From the NCBI RefSeq assembly GCF_008386635.1, contig NZ_VUOE01000001.1, positions 62,001-126,000 on the forward strand: 64,000 bases of DNA, read 5' to 3'. Both the position numbers and the translations under genes were made by a program. The notes beneath the pieces are model-generated. The model was not told the DNA's origin. It did not search any database and saw nothing but the letters and a program-made list of their open reading frames with translations. This document shows positions 9,681-17,965 of this stretch, in pieces. The DNA comes from Maribacter flavus. GTDB taxonomy: Bacteria; Bacteroidota; Bacteroidia; Flavobacteriales; Flavobacteriaceae. The first letter of the stretch is position 1; every line of letters starts with the position of its first letter.

Positions 9681-10406
9681 ATGATGTACAAAGTATTAAA
9701 GTTTAGTTATTTTTTGGCTTTTTTGGCGATTATTGCCTGTGGTGAAGGTAAGAAACAACAAAAAAATACGGAGGAGAATACGAACCAAAGCGATGTTACC
9801 CTTGAACAGGGGGAAACTGCGGATGACAAGGTGATCCTATTTTTTGGGAACAGCCTTACCGCTGCCTATGGACTGGAAACAGAACAGGGATTCCCAAATC
9901 TGATACAGAAACGCCTTGATTCCCTGGGATTGAATTACACCGTAATCAACTCCGGACTGAGTGGTGAAACTACCTCTGGGGGACTCAATAGATTGGATTG
10001 GGTCTTGAACCAGGAGGTAGATATTTTTGTGTTGGAGCTTGGTGCCAATGACGGACTCAGGGGGATTCCCTTGGACAAATCCAGGGAAAACCTTCAGAAG
10101 ATTATCGATGCCGTGCGCCAAAAAAATCCGGAAACCACCATCATCCTTGCCGGAATGCAGATTCCGCCAAACATGGGGTTGGAGTATACCTCAGAATTTA
10201 GAAGTATGTTCCCCGATCTCGCACAGGAAAATGATATTTTACTGATCCCGTTTTTATTGGAAGGGGTTGCAGGCGAACCTGAATTAAATTTAGAGGACGG
10301 CATACATCCAACGGCAGAAGGTCAAAAAATTGTTGCCGGAAATGTTTGGGACATACTAGGACCCGTAGTCCTAGAGGAAAACGTGACCGAAACATCGATG
10401 GATTAG
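9681..10406 (+). CDS. SGNH/GDSL arylesterase-type lipoprotein (TesA-like)
   Basis: Hydrolase of 241 residues with a lipoprotein signal (LAIIAC, lipid-modified Cys20) and a polar Lys/Gln/Glu-rich linker. Block I GNSLTAAYG (Ser58), block II SGLSGETT, block III GANDG (Asn123) and block V DGIHPTAEG (Asp and His) give a complete SGNH catalytic set. It resembles the TesA/arylesterase group, which cleaves thioesters, lysophospholipids or aryl esters. It is divergent from the YbbA-like ATPase. Its stop codon TAG overlaps the stop codon of the convergent small gene. Two ATG codons (9681, 9684) are possible starts. Confidence 0.92.
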   Translation: MMYKVLKFSYFLAFLAIIACGEGKKQQKNTEENTNQSDVTLEQGETADDKVILFFGNSLTAAYGLETEQGFPNLIQKRLDSLGLNYTVINSGLSGETTSGGLNRLDWVLNQEVDIFVLELGANDGLRGIPLDKSRENLQKIIDAVRQKNPETTIILAGMQIPPNMGLEYTSEFRSMFPDLAQENDILLIPFLLEGVAGEPELNLEDGIHPTAEGQKIVAGNVWDILGPVVLEENVTETSMD

Positions 10407-10639
10407 GCCAGTTTTTCATTTTTTTCCTCCACGATAAAGGATAGGGCTCTCTTGACCCTAGAATGCTTTAGAACGAAAATACCTGTTACTGCTGGGAACT
10501 TTTCACCCAAATTAGTTTGGTCCATGGGTTCAGCTATGGGCTTTGAAATGGTACTCACTTTCACTTCAATTTCCGCTTTCTGAGCTTGGGCAAAAGTCCC
10601 CATGCAAATAACAAGCATTAAACTAAGAATAGTCTTCAT
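10403..10639 (-). CDS. Small secreted protein, SRVK family, copy 2
   Basis: Uncharacterised 78-residue protein. I start it at the ATG at 10639 because this gives a clean signal peptide (MKTILSLMLVICMGTFAQAQ); an upstream in-frame start would add 11 poorly fitting residues. The C-terminal block is GIFVLKHSRVKRALSF with the end NEKLA, matching copies 1 and 3 (SRVK, then L and F, then K-L/M-A at the end). The stop codon overlaps that of the TesA-like gene coming from the other side. Function unknown; it is the most diverged of the three copies. Confidence 0.75.
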   Translation of the reverse strand: MKTILSLMLVICMGTFAQAQKAEIEVKVSTISKPIAEPMDQTNLGEKFPAVTGIFVLKHSRVKRALSFIVEEKNEKLA

Positions 10640-10947
10640 TTGTAGGTAGATTTGGTCTGTATATAACTCCAATATTGCCGATTTAAAATTTGAGTTTCGA
10701 TAAAATGTCAGGTTTTACCGATGAAATTCAAACTTTTCGACGAACAACAATCGATAATACGTATTTTCCTACAATTAAAATTATAGTTCACCGATGTTTT
10801 TAAGCATTTCATCGGTAAAAAAAACCGATTCTTACACGTCACAACGGAATCATTTATAAAAGCTGAAAGAGCATACGAACTTTTGAAGGGGTAGTCCCAA
10901 ACCTGCCCTTTGGGCAGGTAGGGATACCGAGGGGATACTGGTATAGG
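10640..10947. other. Intergenic stretch between small secreted protein copies 2 and 3, with inverted repeat
   Basis: No gene is seen. A perfect 15-base inverted repeat lies at 10713-10727 (TTTTACCGATGAAAT) and 10806-10820, with 78 bases between. TCGACGAAC at 10737-10745 recurs upstream of copy 3 (11303-11311). A short hairpin CCTGCCC-TTT-GGGCAGG lies near 10903-10919, just beyond the 3' end of copy 3. Regulatory roles are inference. Confidence 0.55.
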
Positions 10948-11184
10948 TTAAGCCATTTTAGGGCTGTTCGCTTTGGTAATAAAGGAAAGTTCCTTCTTTA
11001 CCCTTGAGTTCTTGAACCGGTACAAACGGGCCACTTCCTGTTTTACCTCCATCTTTTTTATCGGAGCCGTTTCGGTAACGATGCGCATTTCGATGGTCTC
11101 TACCTTTAGGGTCTCAGGACTGTCCTGGGCACTGGCCGCGGTTCCTATGAAGAAGATGAAGAAGATGGTCGCTACTGTTTTCAT
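10948..11184 (-). CDS. Small secreted protein, SRVK family, copy 3
   Basis: Uncharacterised 78-residue protein with a Sec signal peptide (MKTVATIFFIFFIGTAASAQ). The mature part is rich in Glu, Val and Lys and ends with RLYRFKNSRVKKELSF and the terminus SPKMA. Eleven of the twelve residues of the block LYRxKNSRVKxx are shared in kind with copy 1. The gene is flanked by non-coding DNA on both sides. Function unknown. The identical C-terminal position of the motif in all three copies suggests it is the working part, for instance a binding, folding or processing signal. Confidence 0.75.
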   Translation of the reverse strand: MKTVATIFFIFFIGTAASAQDSPETLKVETIEMRIVTETAPIKKMEVKQEVARLYRFKNSRVKKELSFITKANSPKMA

Positions 11185-11571
11185 GACTTGCGTTTGTTAC
11201 ATTATTATAACTACCGCAAGCGTATTTCAGGGGGTTGCCATTCGTTAAAAAACAGGTGTTTCTCGATAAGCTGCACCGATCCGGATTAAGTGTAAAATTC
11301 GCTCGACGAACGGACCTTGCACAAAAAACAGGTTATCGAAAAAAGGTGTTTTTAATCGAGCAGAATAAAAAATTTCTTGAAACCGAGTATTCCCTAGGCA
11401 GGTAATAGGGGTATTCCGCCAGTTTCATCCCGATTACCATCGGGAACCGAAATTTTATATTTACCCCACACGGTCCTTATAACTATCGGGAGCGAAAAGA
11501 CAATTCCCACCTCCCCGAAGGGTAGGTATAATCGGAAACCTCGAGGCAAAGCCATCGAGGAATTATTTAGA
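11185..11571. other. Gene-free stretch with short hairpins and a shared upstream element
   Basis: No ORF or RNA gene is recognisable in these 387 bases. GGATTAAGTGTAAAA at 11283-11297 differs by one base from an element the same distance upstream of copy 1. TCGACGAAC at 11303-11311 is shared with the copy 2 region. Further on are hairpins TCCCGAT-tacc-ATCGGGA (about 11430-11450) and CCTCGA...TCGAGG (about 11540-11562), the latter just downstream of the M23 peptidase gene. Confidence 0.5.
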
Positions 11572-12252
11572 TTAAATTTTCAATAGCAGATTGGGATCCG
11601 GGCAATTCTTCTTGTAAAAATCAAGGTCTACCTGGGCACATACGCCCGGATAATCCCCCTCGTAGCCTTCTAAATCCTGGATAACCTGAAAATGCAGATG
11701 CGGGGCGTAATTTACATTGATATCTTCCGTACCCAAGGAGGCCAGTACACTTCCGACCGCAAATTCCTTACCGACCGATAATCCATCCAACGATTCCAAA
11801 CTTAAATGCCCATACAGAGTGTAAAAGACCAACCCTTGTATGCTGTGCTGCAGAATTATGGTGGGTCCATAATCGCCCCTGGTTGCATTGTTCTTAAAAC
11901 TATGGACCACCCCATCTAAGGGATTGATTACTTTGGTACCGGCAGGTGCCCAATAATCGATTCCCAAATGGATATTTCTTGGCGATTGTGTTTTCCCGTT
12001 GAAGCCGGACTTATCGGCATAGAGATTTCTTTGTTCCAAATAACCGCCATGGGCGACCTTACCTCCCTGCCTTTTTAAAATAGAGTCAATATAGAATTGG
12101 CATTCGTTTGGGTCGGTAATGTTCACACCATTCAAATCGGAATTCGAACTGGATAAATCCAACGATACATAATTTGCAATCGGTAAAGCCTCATCCAAGA
12201 TGGGGATGGACTTTTCGGAATATGAAAAAAGTAATTGCTCCAGTACGTTCAC
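11572..12252 (-). CDS. M23-family metallopeptidase (LytM-like)
   Basis: Probable peptidoglycan endopeptidase or related zinc peptidase of 226 residues. The first zinc motif is HLGIDYWAPAGT (HxxxD), the final one is APHLHFQV (HxH), and TLYGHLS sits between, so the LytM catalytic set is complete. Unusually, no signal peptide is visible at the N-terminus (MNVLEQLLFSYSEKS), although several later Met codons do not give one either. It may act in the cytoplasm on another substrate or leave the cell by a different route. It stands alone with non-coding DNA on both sides. Confidence 0.88.
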   Translation of the reverse strand: MNVLEQLLFSYSEKSIPILDEALPIANYVSLDLSSSNSDLNGVNITDPNECQFYIDSILKRQGGKVAHGGYLEQRNLYADKSGFNGKTQSPRNIHLGIDYWAPAGTKVINPLDGVVHSFKNNATRGDYGPTIILQHSIQGLVFYTLYGHLSLESLDGLSVGKEFAVGSVLASLGTEDINVNYAPHLHFQVIQDLEGYEGDYPGVCAQVDLDFYKKNCPDPNLLLKI

Positions 12253-12450
12253 ATGTCTAAAATTAGGTTACTAGCTTGATTTTAAACATTTTTTTTACAG
12301 AGGTGTTTAAATCAACATGACAAACCCCTCTATGAGGGTTTATGGAATAAATTTAGGTAGTCACCAGCTATCCTTAACATATTTTAACCTTTTTTGAGGT
12401 AAGTACTTTGTACTTTTCCTACTAAACATGCGCACAAAAAACCAATTACG

Positions 12451-13149
12451 ATGAAATTCATACAACATTCCCTTATGGCCATGGCCATTCTGTTGGCCAC
12501 AGGTTGCCAGTCCAAGACCAAACCTGCAACGATTTCGGAGAACGTCTCAGAAAGGACTCCAACATCGGAAAAAATTGAAAAAATGAGTCCGCAGGACCTC
12601 AGCAAATACGAAACGGCCTACTTTGCCAGTGGTTGCTTTTGGTGCGTGGAGGCCATTTTTGAAAGTGTTAGGGGGGTAAAGGAAGTAATCTCGGGCTACG
12701 CCGGGGGCACAGAAGAAAATCCCACCTATGAAATGGTAGGAAGCGGACAGAGTTCCCATGCCGAAGCCGTTGAAGTGTACTATGACCCTTCCCAAATTTC
12801 CTTTGTGGAATTGGTACAGGTATTTTTTGGGTCGCACGACCCCACGACCTTAAACCGTCAGGGACCGGACCGGGGTACGCAATATCGCTCCATTGCCTTT
12901 TATAAGAACGAGCAGGAAAAGAAAATCATAGACAGTTATATCCAAGCGCTGAAAGACCAAAATGTTTACGGCGGGGCGCCCATTACCACGGAAGTGACCG
13001 CCTTTACCAAGTTCTATGATGCTGAGGACTACCACCAGGATTATGAAAGAAAACACCCTAACAATTCCTACATCCGTAACGTTTCCATTCCCAGGTTGAA
13101 TCGGTTTAAGGCCAATTTTGGGGATTACTTAAAAAAGGAAGTGCATTAG
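12451..13149 (+). CDS. msrA: Peptide-methionine (S)-S-oxide reductase MsrA, lipoprotein form
   Basis: Repairs oxidised methionine in proteins. The catalytic motif GCFWCVEAIF (Cys62, Cys65) and the family blocks EAVEVYYDP, HDPTTLNRQGPDRGTQYRS and EDYHQDY are all intact. The N-terminus has a lipobox (LLATGC, Cys19) and a polar linker, so the enzyme is probably anchored in the envelope and repairs periplasmic proteins. That differs from the usual cytoplasmic form. It has its own terminator just after the stop. Confidence 0.96.
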   Translation: MKFIQHSLMAMAILLATGCQSKTKPATISENVSERTPTSEKIEKMSPQDLSKYETAYFASGCFWCVEAIFESVRGVKEVISGYAGGTEENPTYEMVGSGQSSHAEAVEVYYDPSQISFVELVQVFFGSHDPTTLNRQGPDRGTQYRSIAFYKNEQEKKIIDSYIQALKDQNVYGGAPITTEVTAFTKFYDAEDYHQDYERKHPNNSYIRNVSIPRLNRFKANFGDYLKKEVH

Positions 13150-13175
13150 CAATACAACATAAAATTACTATCTTC

Positions 13176-13203
13176 AAGCGTCTTTTTTAAGACGCTTTTT
13201 TTT
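13176..13203 (+). terminator. Rho-independent terminator after msrA
   Basis: A 9-bp stem AAGCGTCTT / AAGACGCTT with a four-T loop is followed by an eight-T tract. It begins 27 bases after the msrA stop and ends before the next gene. Confidence 0.9.
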
Positions 13204-13231
13204 GAACCGATTAACAACCACAAGCATCGCC

Positions 13232-14611
13232 ATGACAAAAAACAAGTTGATTTTTTACGCATTCTCCATTGGGGCTTTCCTATGTATGTCCTGCAAGCAG
13301 GAACCCACCGATAATACCCCTTGGGTATCCTTATTCGACGGACAATCCCTTGAGGGTTGGACCCAAAAAGGGGGAACGGCAAATTACACGGTCCGTGATA
13401 ACAGCATCGTAGGAAGTACCGTCCACGATACCCCAAACTCCTTTTTGACCAGCAATAAAATGTACGGGGATTTTATCCTAGAGCTGGATTATAAGGTAGA
13501 CCCCTCCATGAACTCTGGAATACAAATAAGGAGCAACAGCTTTCCCCATTATATGGACGGAAGGGTGCATGGTTATCAGATTGAAATCGACCCATCGGAA
13601 AGGGCTTGGAGCGCAGGTATCTATGACGAGGCCCGGCGAGGATGGTTGAACCCTTTGACCAGAAATCCTGAAGCTCAAAAGGCATTTAAACAAAATGATT
13701 GGAACCATTACAGGATCGAGGCCATAGGCGATACTTTAAAAACATGGATCAACGGTGTACCGGCCGCACATTTGATCGATGATAAAACCTCCAATGGTTT
13801 TATTGCGCTACAAGTACACAGTATTGGCGATGACCAACAGGAAGGCACCGAAATTAGTTGGAAGAACATTAAAATCCTGACGGATAGTCTTTCCAAATAT
13901 GCTACCGAAACCCCAATCGACCCGATTATTACCAAAAACGCTTTGGGCATTGACGAGGAAAAAAATGGCTGGCAAATGCTTTGGGACGGCAAGACAACCG
14001 ACGGATGGCGGGGTGCCCGATTGGATGAATTCCCCGATAAAGGATGGGAAATAGAAAACGGCGTATTGACCGTACTTTCGTCAGGAGGTGAAGAATCAGC
14101 GGCAGGTGGTGATATTGTGACCAAGGAGACCTTTGGCGATTTTGAGTTAAAAGTGGATTTTAAAATTACCGAAGGTGCGAATAGCGGCATCAAATATTAC
14201 GTGGATACTGATATCAACAAAGGTCCGGGCTCTTCTATTGGTCTCGAATACCAAATTTTGGACGATGAACGCCATCCTGATGCCAAATTGGGCAATCATG
14301 AGGGTAGCAGGACGGTCGCATCGCTATATGACCTAATCAAGGCCGATGAAAACAAACCCATAAATCCCATTGGCGAGTGGAACACGGCCCATATAATTTC
14401 TAAGGACGGACATGTAGAACATTGGCTGAACGGTATGAAGGTTTTGGAATACGAACGCGGTAGCGATGACTATCGAAAATTGGTTTCCGAAAGTAAATAT
14501 GTGACCTGGCCCAACTTTGGGGAAGCGGAAAAAGGGCATATTCTCCTTCAAGACCATGGGGACCGCGTTTCCTTCAAGAATATAAAAATAAAACCAACCA
14601 CAAAAGAATAG
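13232..14611 (+). CDS. Lipoprotein with two DUF1080 (3-keto-disaccharide hydrolase-like) domains
   Basis: Secreted protein of 459 residues. I choose the ATG at 13232 because it gives a lipoprotein signal (FLCMSC, Cys about 19); a TTG 30 bases upstream only adds residues before it. Two copies of the DUF1080 jelly-roll fold follow each other: the first opens with [18 protein letters not shown], the second with [18 protein letters not shown]. Both keep NSGIQIRS / NSGIKYYV-type strands and the closing SFKNIKI block. DUF1080 proteins include hydrolases of 3-keto-glycosides. The next gene, 3 bases on, is a Gfo/Idh dehydrogenase, which could make the 3-keto sugar, so they probably form an operon and a pathway. 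Confidence 0.9.
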   Translation: MTKNKLIFYAFSIGAFLCMSCKQEPTDNTPWVSLFDGQSLEGWTQKGGTANYTVRDNSIVGSTVHDTPNSFLTSNKMYGDFILELDYKVDPSMNSGIQIRSNSFPHYMDGRVHGYQIEIDPSERAWSAGIYDEARRGWLNPLTRNPEAQKAFKQNDWNHYRIEAIGDTLKTWINGVPAAHLIDDKTSNGFIALQVHSIGDDQQEGTEISWKNIKILTDSLSKYATETPIDPIITKNALGIDEEKNGWQMLWDGKTTDGWRGARLDEFPDKGWEIENGVLTVLSSGGEESAAGGDIVTKETFGDFELKVDFKITEGANSGIKYYVDTDINKGPGSSIGLEYQILDDERHPDAKLGNHEGSRTVASLYDLIKADENKPINPIGEWNTAHIISKDGHVEHWLNGMKVLEYERGSDDYRKLVSESKYVTWPNFGEAEKGHILLQDHGDRVSFKNIKIKPTTKE

Positions 14612-14614
14612 GCA

Positions 14615-15943
14615 ATGACAACAAGAAGAAATTTTATAAAGAAAACAAGTGCCGGCACGGCAGGTTTGACCTTTGGGGGCATGTTATTTTCATCTGCCTC
14701 TTACGGCAAAATTTTAGGCGCAAATGATAAAATCAATTGTGCGGTCATTGGGGTTCGCAGTCGGGCAAAAGCGCATGTAAAGGCCATTCATGCCGACCCA
14801 AATGCCACCATTTTGTATAGCTGTGACGTAGACGATGTCATCATTGAAGAACACAATGTATGGTGCCAAGAAAATATTGGTTATGTACCCAAAGTAGAAA
14901 AGGATTTTCGGAAAATCCTGGAAGACAGAAAGGTAGATGCCGTATTTATTGCCACCCCGGAACACTGGCATGCCCCTATGGCGATTTTGGCACTTCAGGC
15001 AGGAAAACATGTCTATGTGGAAAAACCCTGTAGCCACAATCCTCATGAAAACGAATTGTTGACGGCCGCCCAAAGGAAATATGGAAAGAAAGTGCAAATG
15101 GGAAACCAACAACGTTCTGCGATAACTTCCATTAGCGCTATCAAGGATATTAGGGAAGGAATCATTGGCGATGTATACAAAGGCGAAGCCTATTACTCCA
15201 ACAATAGGGGAAGTATTGGCAAAGGCACCGTAATCGATGTCCCCAAAACCTTGGATTGGGAATTGTGGCAAGGTCCAGCTTTACGAGAAAAATATAAGGA
15301 CAATGTACATCCGTACAACTGGCATTGGTTCCGGAATTGGGGAACGGGCGAAATCCATAACAATGGAACCCATGAAATTGATATATGCCGATGGGCCCTG
15401 GGCGTGGACCTACCCAACAGTGTCACTTCCTTTGGGGGAAAATACACGTATGACGACGATTGGGAGTTTGTAGACAACCAACAGGTCACGTTCTCCTTCG
15501 ATAATGACAAATTCATTACCTGGACCGGACATAGTCGCGGCATCATGAAACCGGAAAGACCGGGTAGGGGCATTACCATCTACGGCAACAAAGGCTCCAT
15601 CATGCTAGATCGTAACTTTTATCAGTTATACGATTTGCAAGGGAATCTGTTAAAGGAGGAAAAAGAGGGAGGCGCTAGCGAAACTACGAATACCCGTGGG
15701 GAAGGCCAATTGGACGTGAACCATGTAGGCAACTTCTTCAATGCCATACGGCAGGATGAGAGTTTACATGCAGATATTCAAGATGCCAGCATCACGACCA
15801 TGCTCTGCCATTTGGGCAATATGGCCCAAGATGCCGGGGAGACCTTAAAAATTGATACGGCTACAGGAAAAGTGCTGAACAATGAGATGGCGATGAATTT
15901 CTGGAAACGCGAGTATGCTCCTGGATGGGAACCAAAACTGTAG
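14615..15943 (+). CDS. Gfo/Idh/MocA-family oxidoreductase, Tat-exported
   Basis: NAD(P)-dependent sugar dehydrogenase candidate of 442 residues. The start has a twin-arginine signal (TRRNFIKK) and a hydrophobic stretch. The Rossmann part reads CAVIGVRSRAKAH, and the Lys motif is EKPCSHN. GEIHNNGTHEIDICRWALG is the conserved substrate-site helix with the usual His. It is co-directional with, and 3 bases after, the double-DUF1080 lipoprotein, which points to oxidation of a glycoside at C3 and cleavage of the keto product in the periplasm. The exact sugar is not known. Confidence 0.92.
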   Translation: MTTRRNFIKKTSAGTAGLTFGGMLFSSASYGKILGANDKINCAVIGVRSRAKAHVKAIHADPNATILYSCDVDDVIIEEHNVWCQENIGYVPKVEKDFRKILEDRKVDAVFIATPEHWHAPMAILALQAGKHVYVEKPCSHNPHENELLTAAQRKYGKKVQMGNQQRSAITSISAIKDIREGIIGDVYKGEAYYSNNRGSIGKGTVIDVPKTLDWELWQGPALREKYKDNVHPYNWHWFRNWGTGEIHNNGTHEIDICRWALGVDLPNSVTSFGGKYTYDDDWEFVDNQQVTFSFDNDKFITWTGHSRGIMKPERPGRGITIYGNKGSIMLDRNFYQLYDLQGNLLKEEKEGGASETTNTRGEGQLDVNHVGNFFNAIRQDESLHADIQDASITTMLCHLGNMAQDAGETLKIDTATGKVLNNEMAMNFWKREYAPGWEPKL

Positions 15944-15960
15944 AAAAGAGGCAAAGATAC

Positions 15961-17400
15961 TTATTGGATGGTCACTTCGCTATAATCCGAAGTAATGACC
16001 AGGGAACGGTCTTTATTATCGGATAGATGATATCCTTTTAAAATCTTGGTATTTCCATTTTTTGTCTCGGTCAGGGTCAGTTTTTTTGGCAAAACCATTT
16101 CCGAAGCATTTCCCTTAATGTAAATCGAAGTCGCCACTGAAGGAAGTGCAAAATGGAATTCTGCGTTCTTCAAGGATACGTCCATCTCTTCAAAGTCATT
16201 GTCAATGGAAACAATTTTCAAGGGCCCGAAATCATTCTTGATGAAGGCCCTTTTTAGCAATTTATCTATAGTGACATCGGACGAAGTTGCCTGTAATTGT
16301 AAACTTCCCACTTCACGTAACTCAATATCCTTGGAATAGTTGGTCTTTAGTTGCCCAAAGTTCCATCGTCTCACGTTGACCGGGGAATAGGATACGGACA
16401 CCTGTGTTTCATCTCCGTCAATGGTAGTGGCCCATAGGCTTGAATGCGACAGGGTCGCATTCAAGTTTCTGGTATTTTCCGCCAACTTCACCTCGCCGTG
16501 CCGCACGTTCATTTTAATCTTGGTGGATTTTGGCATTTTAATCTTTATGGTCTTTTTGATCTTGAAGTTCTTGTTTTCCCCATCTGTGGAAAAATAAAAA
16601 ATATTGGGTCCCTCATGTCTGCTTTTTAAACGCATTGCCTCTTGCCGTGCCCTCCGCTCCTCATGTTTTACTTTCTGCATCGCCTCACGTTCTTCAACAC
16701 GTTGCTCCATGAGCTCCTCACGCCTTTTTTCCATTTCCTCTCTGTGTTTCTCACGTTCCTCCATACGCTTTTCCATATCCTTTCCTCGCTCTTCCATACG
16801 TTTGGCCCATTCCTTCAGTTTTTTCTGATGCTTTTCATCAAAGCTCTTTTTGAATTCCTCTTGCCATTCTTTCATATACTTTTCCCCATCCTTTTGATAG
16901 GCCTTGTAGTCAAACTCAAAGGCATCGGTAAGGGGCAAAGGGGGCATGGGCGGCATCTCCACGATTTCCGGGAAAGGTGCTATCTCCGGAATTTCCACCA
17001 CAAAGGGTGCCATTTCGGGAATCTCAATATCAAACTCCCCAAATTCGAACTCAAAATCCTGGGAGCCTATAAACCCGAATTTATTGGAACCGGAAGAAAT
17101 CTCGATCCTGGAACTATTCCCCATAATCTTTATCGGGGCGTTCGCAAAGTAATTCTCCGCTTCCTCTTTATCCGCTCCTTCCAATTCGACGACCGCGGCC
17201 ACCTCAACGGAATTCTTGTTCCAGGTTTCGAACTCAATATCGGCGTAACTCGTATTGATATCCAAAACGGCATCCTTATCTACATTGAAACTTTCCGTAT
17301 AGGTGCGGCTTTCCTTCTGGGCAAAACCTACTAGGGAACCCATACAAAAGCCTAAGACAATGATGAGTTGTTTAGATACTATTCTTGGTGATCTGTTCAT
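15961..17400 (-). CDS. Secreted DUF4097-like beta protein with a long charged helix inserted
   Basis: Protein of 479 residues with a signal peptide (ending near FAQ, 26-28). Residues 29-115 and 265-479 are short beta strands typical of DUF4097-type surface repeats. Between them lie an acidic, proline-rich part (117-157, repeated IPEMAPF / IPEIAPF / MPPMPPLPL) and about 95 residues (165-262) of almost pure Glu/Lys/Arg/Met helix with few hydrophobic core positions, resembling a single stable alpha helix or coiled coil. It is the last gene of a sigma / anti-sigma operon, overlapping the upstream gene by 29 bases, so it is probably expressed under envelope stress. Its role is unknown. Confidence 0.75.
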   Translation of the reverse strand: MNRSPRIVSKQLIIVLGFCMGSLVGFAQKESRTYTESFNVDKDAVLDINTSYADIEFETWNKNSVEVAAVVELEGADKEEAENYFANAPIKIMGNSSRIEISSGSNKFGFIGSQDFEFEFGEFDIEIPEMAPFVVEIPEIAPFPEIVEMPPMPPLPLTDAFEFDYKAYQKDGEKYMKEWQEEFKKSFDEKHQKKLKEWAKRMEERGKDMEKRMEEREKHREEMEKRREELMEQRVEEREAMQKVKHEERRARQEAMRLKSRHEGPNIFYFSTDGENKNFKIKKTIKIKMPKSTKIKMNVRHGEVKLAENTRNLNATLSHSSLWATTIDGDETQVSVSYSPVNVRRWNFGQLKTNYSKDIELREVGSLQLQATSSDVTIDKLLKRAFIKNDFGPLKIVSIDNDFEEMDVSLKNAEFHFALPSVATSIYIKGNASEMVLPKKLTLTETKNGNTKILKGYHLSDNKDRSLVITSDYSEVTIQ

Positions 17401-17965
17401 TTTTTGATGATTTTAATTGATTTAACTTCTTTTTTAATTTCTGCAATAACTGCAACCTAAGCTGCAAGTTTTCAATGAGCGCCCCAATGGTCTGATCGTT
17501 GGGGCCCAATTCGTTCAATTCGGTATTCAGGTTTTGGTATTCGGAATTCAGCTCAGCCAACCGCTCCATAAAACTGTCCACAAGCTCCTTGTTGGATTCC
17601 GATATCTCCAATTGGGAAAGTTCCATATTGATATTGGCCACGTAGTAATTCTCCACCTTTTTTAAATCGGGAGAAAGGTCCCCAAAGGAAAAGCCCTTGT
17701 TATTTTCTTTGGATTTTTCAGTGTCAACCACCGTGGTGGGTACATCCTCCGTCGTATTGATTTGTACATAGGCAAAAATTCCCACTCCAACAAGTAGTAT
17801 GACCGAAGCAGCCACCCGCCAGGTATTCCAAAGGGAAGTTTGCTCCCTTTCCTGTGGAAGCGACTCCTCCAGCTTGGCCAAAAAGCGGGCTTCATGTCCC
17901 CGCTTCATTTTGAAGGTTTGTTCCTCACGTTCCTTCTCGAACAATTTTTTAAGATCCCGTGCCAT
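17372..17965 (-). CDS. Putative anti-sigma factor, single-pass membrane protein
   Basis: Protein of 197 residues that I do not recognise as a named family. A charged cytoplasmic part (1-47, with GHEARFLAKLEE) is followed by one membrane helix (about 50-67, VAASVILLVGVGIFAYV). The extracytoplasmic part is largely coiled coil (about 100-190, Leu/Gln/Asn-rich). The topology and its position directly after an ECF sigma gene (17-base overlap) are those of an anti-sigma factor that holds the sigma factor at the membrane. No zinc-binding (ZAS) motif is seen. Confidence 0.7.
   Translation of the reverse strand: MARDLKKLFEKEREEQTFKMKRGHEARFLAKLEESLPQEREQTSLWNTWRVAASVILLVGVGIFAYVQINTTEDVPTTVVDTEKSKENNKGFSFGDLSPDLKKVENYYVANINMELSQLEISESNKELVDSFMERLAELNSEYQNLNTELNELGPNDQTIGALIENLQLRLQLLQKLKKKLNQLKSSKNEQITKNSI

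Noticed and set aside
10900-10920. Hairpin CCTGCCC-TTT-GGGCAGG considered as a terminator of small secreted copy 3
   Set aside because: The stem is good, but no T-tract follows on the minus strand, so an intrinsic terminator is not supported.
16642-17334. 230-residue plus-strand ORF opposite the DUF4097-like gene
   Set aside because: The Phe/Leu/His-rich product mirrors the Glu/Lys-rich helix on the real strand; no independent support.
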